DNA from: Bryobacteraceae bacterium | Lineage (GTDB): Bacteria > Acidobacteriota > Terriglobia > Bryobacterales > Bryobacteraceae | Length of the DNA stretch: 64,000 nucleotides | Assembly (NCBI GenBank): GCA_026002875.1 | Contig: BPGE01000001.1 | Span: 3,286,001-3,350,000, forward strand | Direction of reading: 5' to 3' | In this document: piece by piece, positions 62,560 to 64,000 of the stretch | Layout of the letters: every line of letters starts with the position of its first letter | Position numbering within the stretch: position 1 is the stretch's first letter | Notes under the pieces: model-generated | What the model saw: the letters and a program-made list of their open reading frames with translations, nothing else | What the model was told of the DNA's origin: nothing | The model's database searches: none | Made by a program: the position numbers and the translations under genes

Positions 62560-64000
62560 GTGTTCCTGTCCCCTCGATCAGCCATGACGAGAAGAGCTTT
62601 ATTGTCTGGCGCCGCCGCCGGAGCGCTGGCGCGGTTGCAAGCATCGCAGGCGGAGGGCCGCGCCGGAGAATTCTCGCGCCGCTACACGCTGACGCTGGAG
62701 CGGGTGTTGCGCGGCGGGCCGCCCCGCTACTCGAAAGACATGGTGCTGGCGGATGCTATCCCGCGGCATGTCCGCCGCTTCACCGAGTTCAGCGGCGATG
62801 TCAGCGGCCGCTGGCTGGAGGCGCTGGCGGCGGTTTCGGCGGACCGCAGGGAGAACTATGAGCGGTTGCATGAATGGCTGCCGGAACTGCTGACGGCCCA
62901 GCGCAGGGAAGGCTACTTCGGGGACAGTTTCGGTGCGCAGGGACTGCGGCGCGAGGACATGGCCCTGCTGTGGGGAAACGGGCGGCTGCTGCTGGGATTG
63001 GTGGAGCATTTCCGGCTGACGCGCGATGGACGGACTCTCGCTGCGGCTCGGCGGCTCGGGGATTTCCTCCTTCGCATCGCACCGCAGATGAATTCCGCGG
63101 AAGTGCGGAGACAGTTCTCTGAGGGCGCGTTTGCCATGGGTTACATCTGCTGGACGCAGATGATCGAGGGGCTGACGGCGCTGCACGGAGCAACCCGGCA
63201 CGGGCCCTATCTGCGCCTGGCGCGCGAGATCGCCTCGCAGATCGAACGCAGACCCGGCGAGCACGCACACGGCTACCTCGCCTCCGTTCGCGGAGTGGCA
63301 GACCTCTTCGAGGCCAGCCGCGAGCCGGCGCTGCTGGCTCAGGCCGAGGCCGCATGGCAGGAGGTGGTAGACAGCGGCAATGTGTTCGTGGCCGGGACCA
63401 TTCCTGAAGCCTGGAAGCCAAAGGCCGTACGCACGGAAGGATGCGCCGGGGCCGACTGGCTCCGGCTGAGCCTGCAGTTGTGGCGGCTGACCGGGAAGCT
63501 GAAGTACCTCGAGTCGGCCGAGCGGACGCTGTTCAACGAGTTCGCGATGAACCAGTTTTCGACCGGCGACTTCGGCCATCGCGCGCTGGCCGCCACCGGC
63601 GTGCGCGCCGGAGCCACGGAGGCGCAGGGCGGCGCGTCGGCGCGCGCCTGGTGGTGCTGCACGCTCCACGGGCTCCGCGCTTTTCCCGATGTTTTGCGCC
63701 ACGTGTGGCGCGACAACGGAGAATCGCTCTGCTACGACCTGCCGCTGGAGGGAGAAGCGCAGGTGCGCGGGTTGAGACTGCGCGCCTCTTCAGCTCTTCA
63801 GGAGGACGGCTCAATCCAGATCGATGTGGCGGCGGCGGATGGCCGGAGGATGGCGCTTGCCGTCAGGCTGCCGGGGTGGGCTTCTCGGGTGGACATTCAC
63901 GCCGGGGCTGGAGAGGCGGAGATCACGCTTCGCGACGGCTGGTATCGCATTGCAAGATCCTGGCAGGCGGGAGACCGCATCCAGCTGCGTTACGCAATGA
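62560..64000 (+). CDS. GH127-like exported glycosidase (DUF1680; putative beta-L-arabinofuranosidase), partial
   Basis: At least 470 residues; the gene runs off the right end of the window. The GTG at 62560 has AAAAGGAG four bases upstream; ATG at 62584 (MTRRALLSGAAAG) is the other choice and gives a cleaner Tat-like signal. The body is helical (EWLPELLTAQRREGYFGD, DMALLWGNGRLLLGLVEHF). It has RTEGCAGADWLRLSLQLWRLTGKLKYLESAERTLFNEF and WWCCTLHG, which resemble the conserved Glu and Cys-Cys zinc/nucleophile region of GH127. The C-terminal part is beta-rich (RRMALAVRLPGWAS). It would act in the periplasm on arabinose-containing glycans and complements the GH51 enzyme at 36.5 kb. Confidence 0.72.
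   Translation, partial: MFLSPRSAMTRRALLSGAAAGALARLQASQAEGRAGEFSRRYTLTLERVLRGGPPRYSKDMVLADAIPRHVRRFTEFSGDVSGRWLEALAAVSADRRENYERLHEWLPELLTAQRREGYFGDSFGAQGLRREDMALLWGNGRLLLGLVEHFRLTRDGRTLAAARRLGDFLLRIAPQMNSAEVRRQFSEGAFAMGYICWTQMIEGLTALHGATRHGPYLRLAREIASQIERRPGEHAHGYLASVRGVADLFEASREPALLAQAEAAWQEVVDSGNVFVAGTIPEAWKPKAVRTEGCAGADWLRLSLQLWRLTGKLKYLESAERTLFNEFAMNQFSTGDFGHRALAATGVRAGATEAQGGASARAWWCCTLHGLRAFPDVLRHVWRDNGESLCYDLPLEGEAQVRGLRLRASSALQEDGSIQIDVAAADGRRMALAVRLPGWASRVDIHAGAGEAEITLRDGWYRIARSWQAGDRIQLRYAM

Overview
The window is high-GC, densely packed bacterial DNA. It is most like an Acidobacteriota genome of the Solibacter/Bryobacter type. Supporting this are a ~1,200-residue TonB-dependent receptor with an N-terminal carboxypeptidase-regulatory domain, a 'VWFA-related' domain protein, a CsgG-like protein beside a membrane Ser/Thr kinase, and menaquinone synthesis through futalosine. 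The assignment is inferred from gene families; there is no rRNA or other phylogenetic marker to confirm it. I saw no tRNA, rRNA or CRISPR array.

Left part (1-13.4 kb): the tail of an isc-type Fe-S cluster operon (hscA, iscX); a probable outer/inner-membrane uptake system (TonB-dependent receptor plus an unusual membrane-THEP1 NTPase fusion) divergent from an HTH regulator with a molybdate-binding-like domain; a csgG-like gene with a Ser/Thr kinase; ubiA-like/mqnE of the futalosine pathway; a DUF192 protein; and larB.

13.4-31 kb: a long minus-strand gene string with overlapping ends (xdhC, mocA, an AsmA-like protein, a coiled-coil protein, a Slt-type lytic transglycosylase, an aminotransferase and a small unknown). 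It diverges from a plus-strand run (HAD phosphatase, a degenerate histidine-kinase-like protein, a small secreted protein, a membrane glycosyltransferase). Then come alaS and a ypdA-like reductase with a 4-nt overlap.

31-48 kb: the large TonB receptor with a recognisable promoter; pyrF and selD, where selD is itself a selenoprotein gene with an in-frame UGA and a SECIS-like hairpin; a GH51 arabinofuranosidase; a lipoprotein; a 14-copy 61/63-bp hairpin repeat array; a VWA protein; an RluD-type pseudouridine synthase; a glycosyltransferase; an ABC ATPase with a membrane-fusion protein; and a NarL-type two-component pair ended by a strong terminator.

48-64 kb: a gene-poor kilobase with 145-bp tandem repeats and a decayed copy of a peptidase gene end; a DmpA-type peptidase; a cold-shock protein; an intact 1,320-bp IS5-like element; an enoyl-CoA hydratase-like protein; a DUF4397 protein; a small TonB receptor overlapping a DUF58 gene; an APC permease; pheS-pheT; an isolated small unknown protein; and the start of a GH127-like exported glycosidase cut by the window end.

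The observations most worth following are the selenocysteine selD, the receptor/membrane-NTPase fusion/molybdate-type regulator locus, and the two unrelated tandem repeat arrays.
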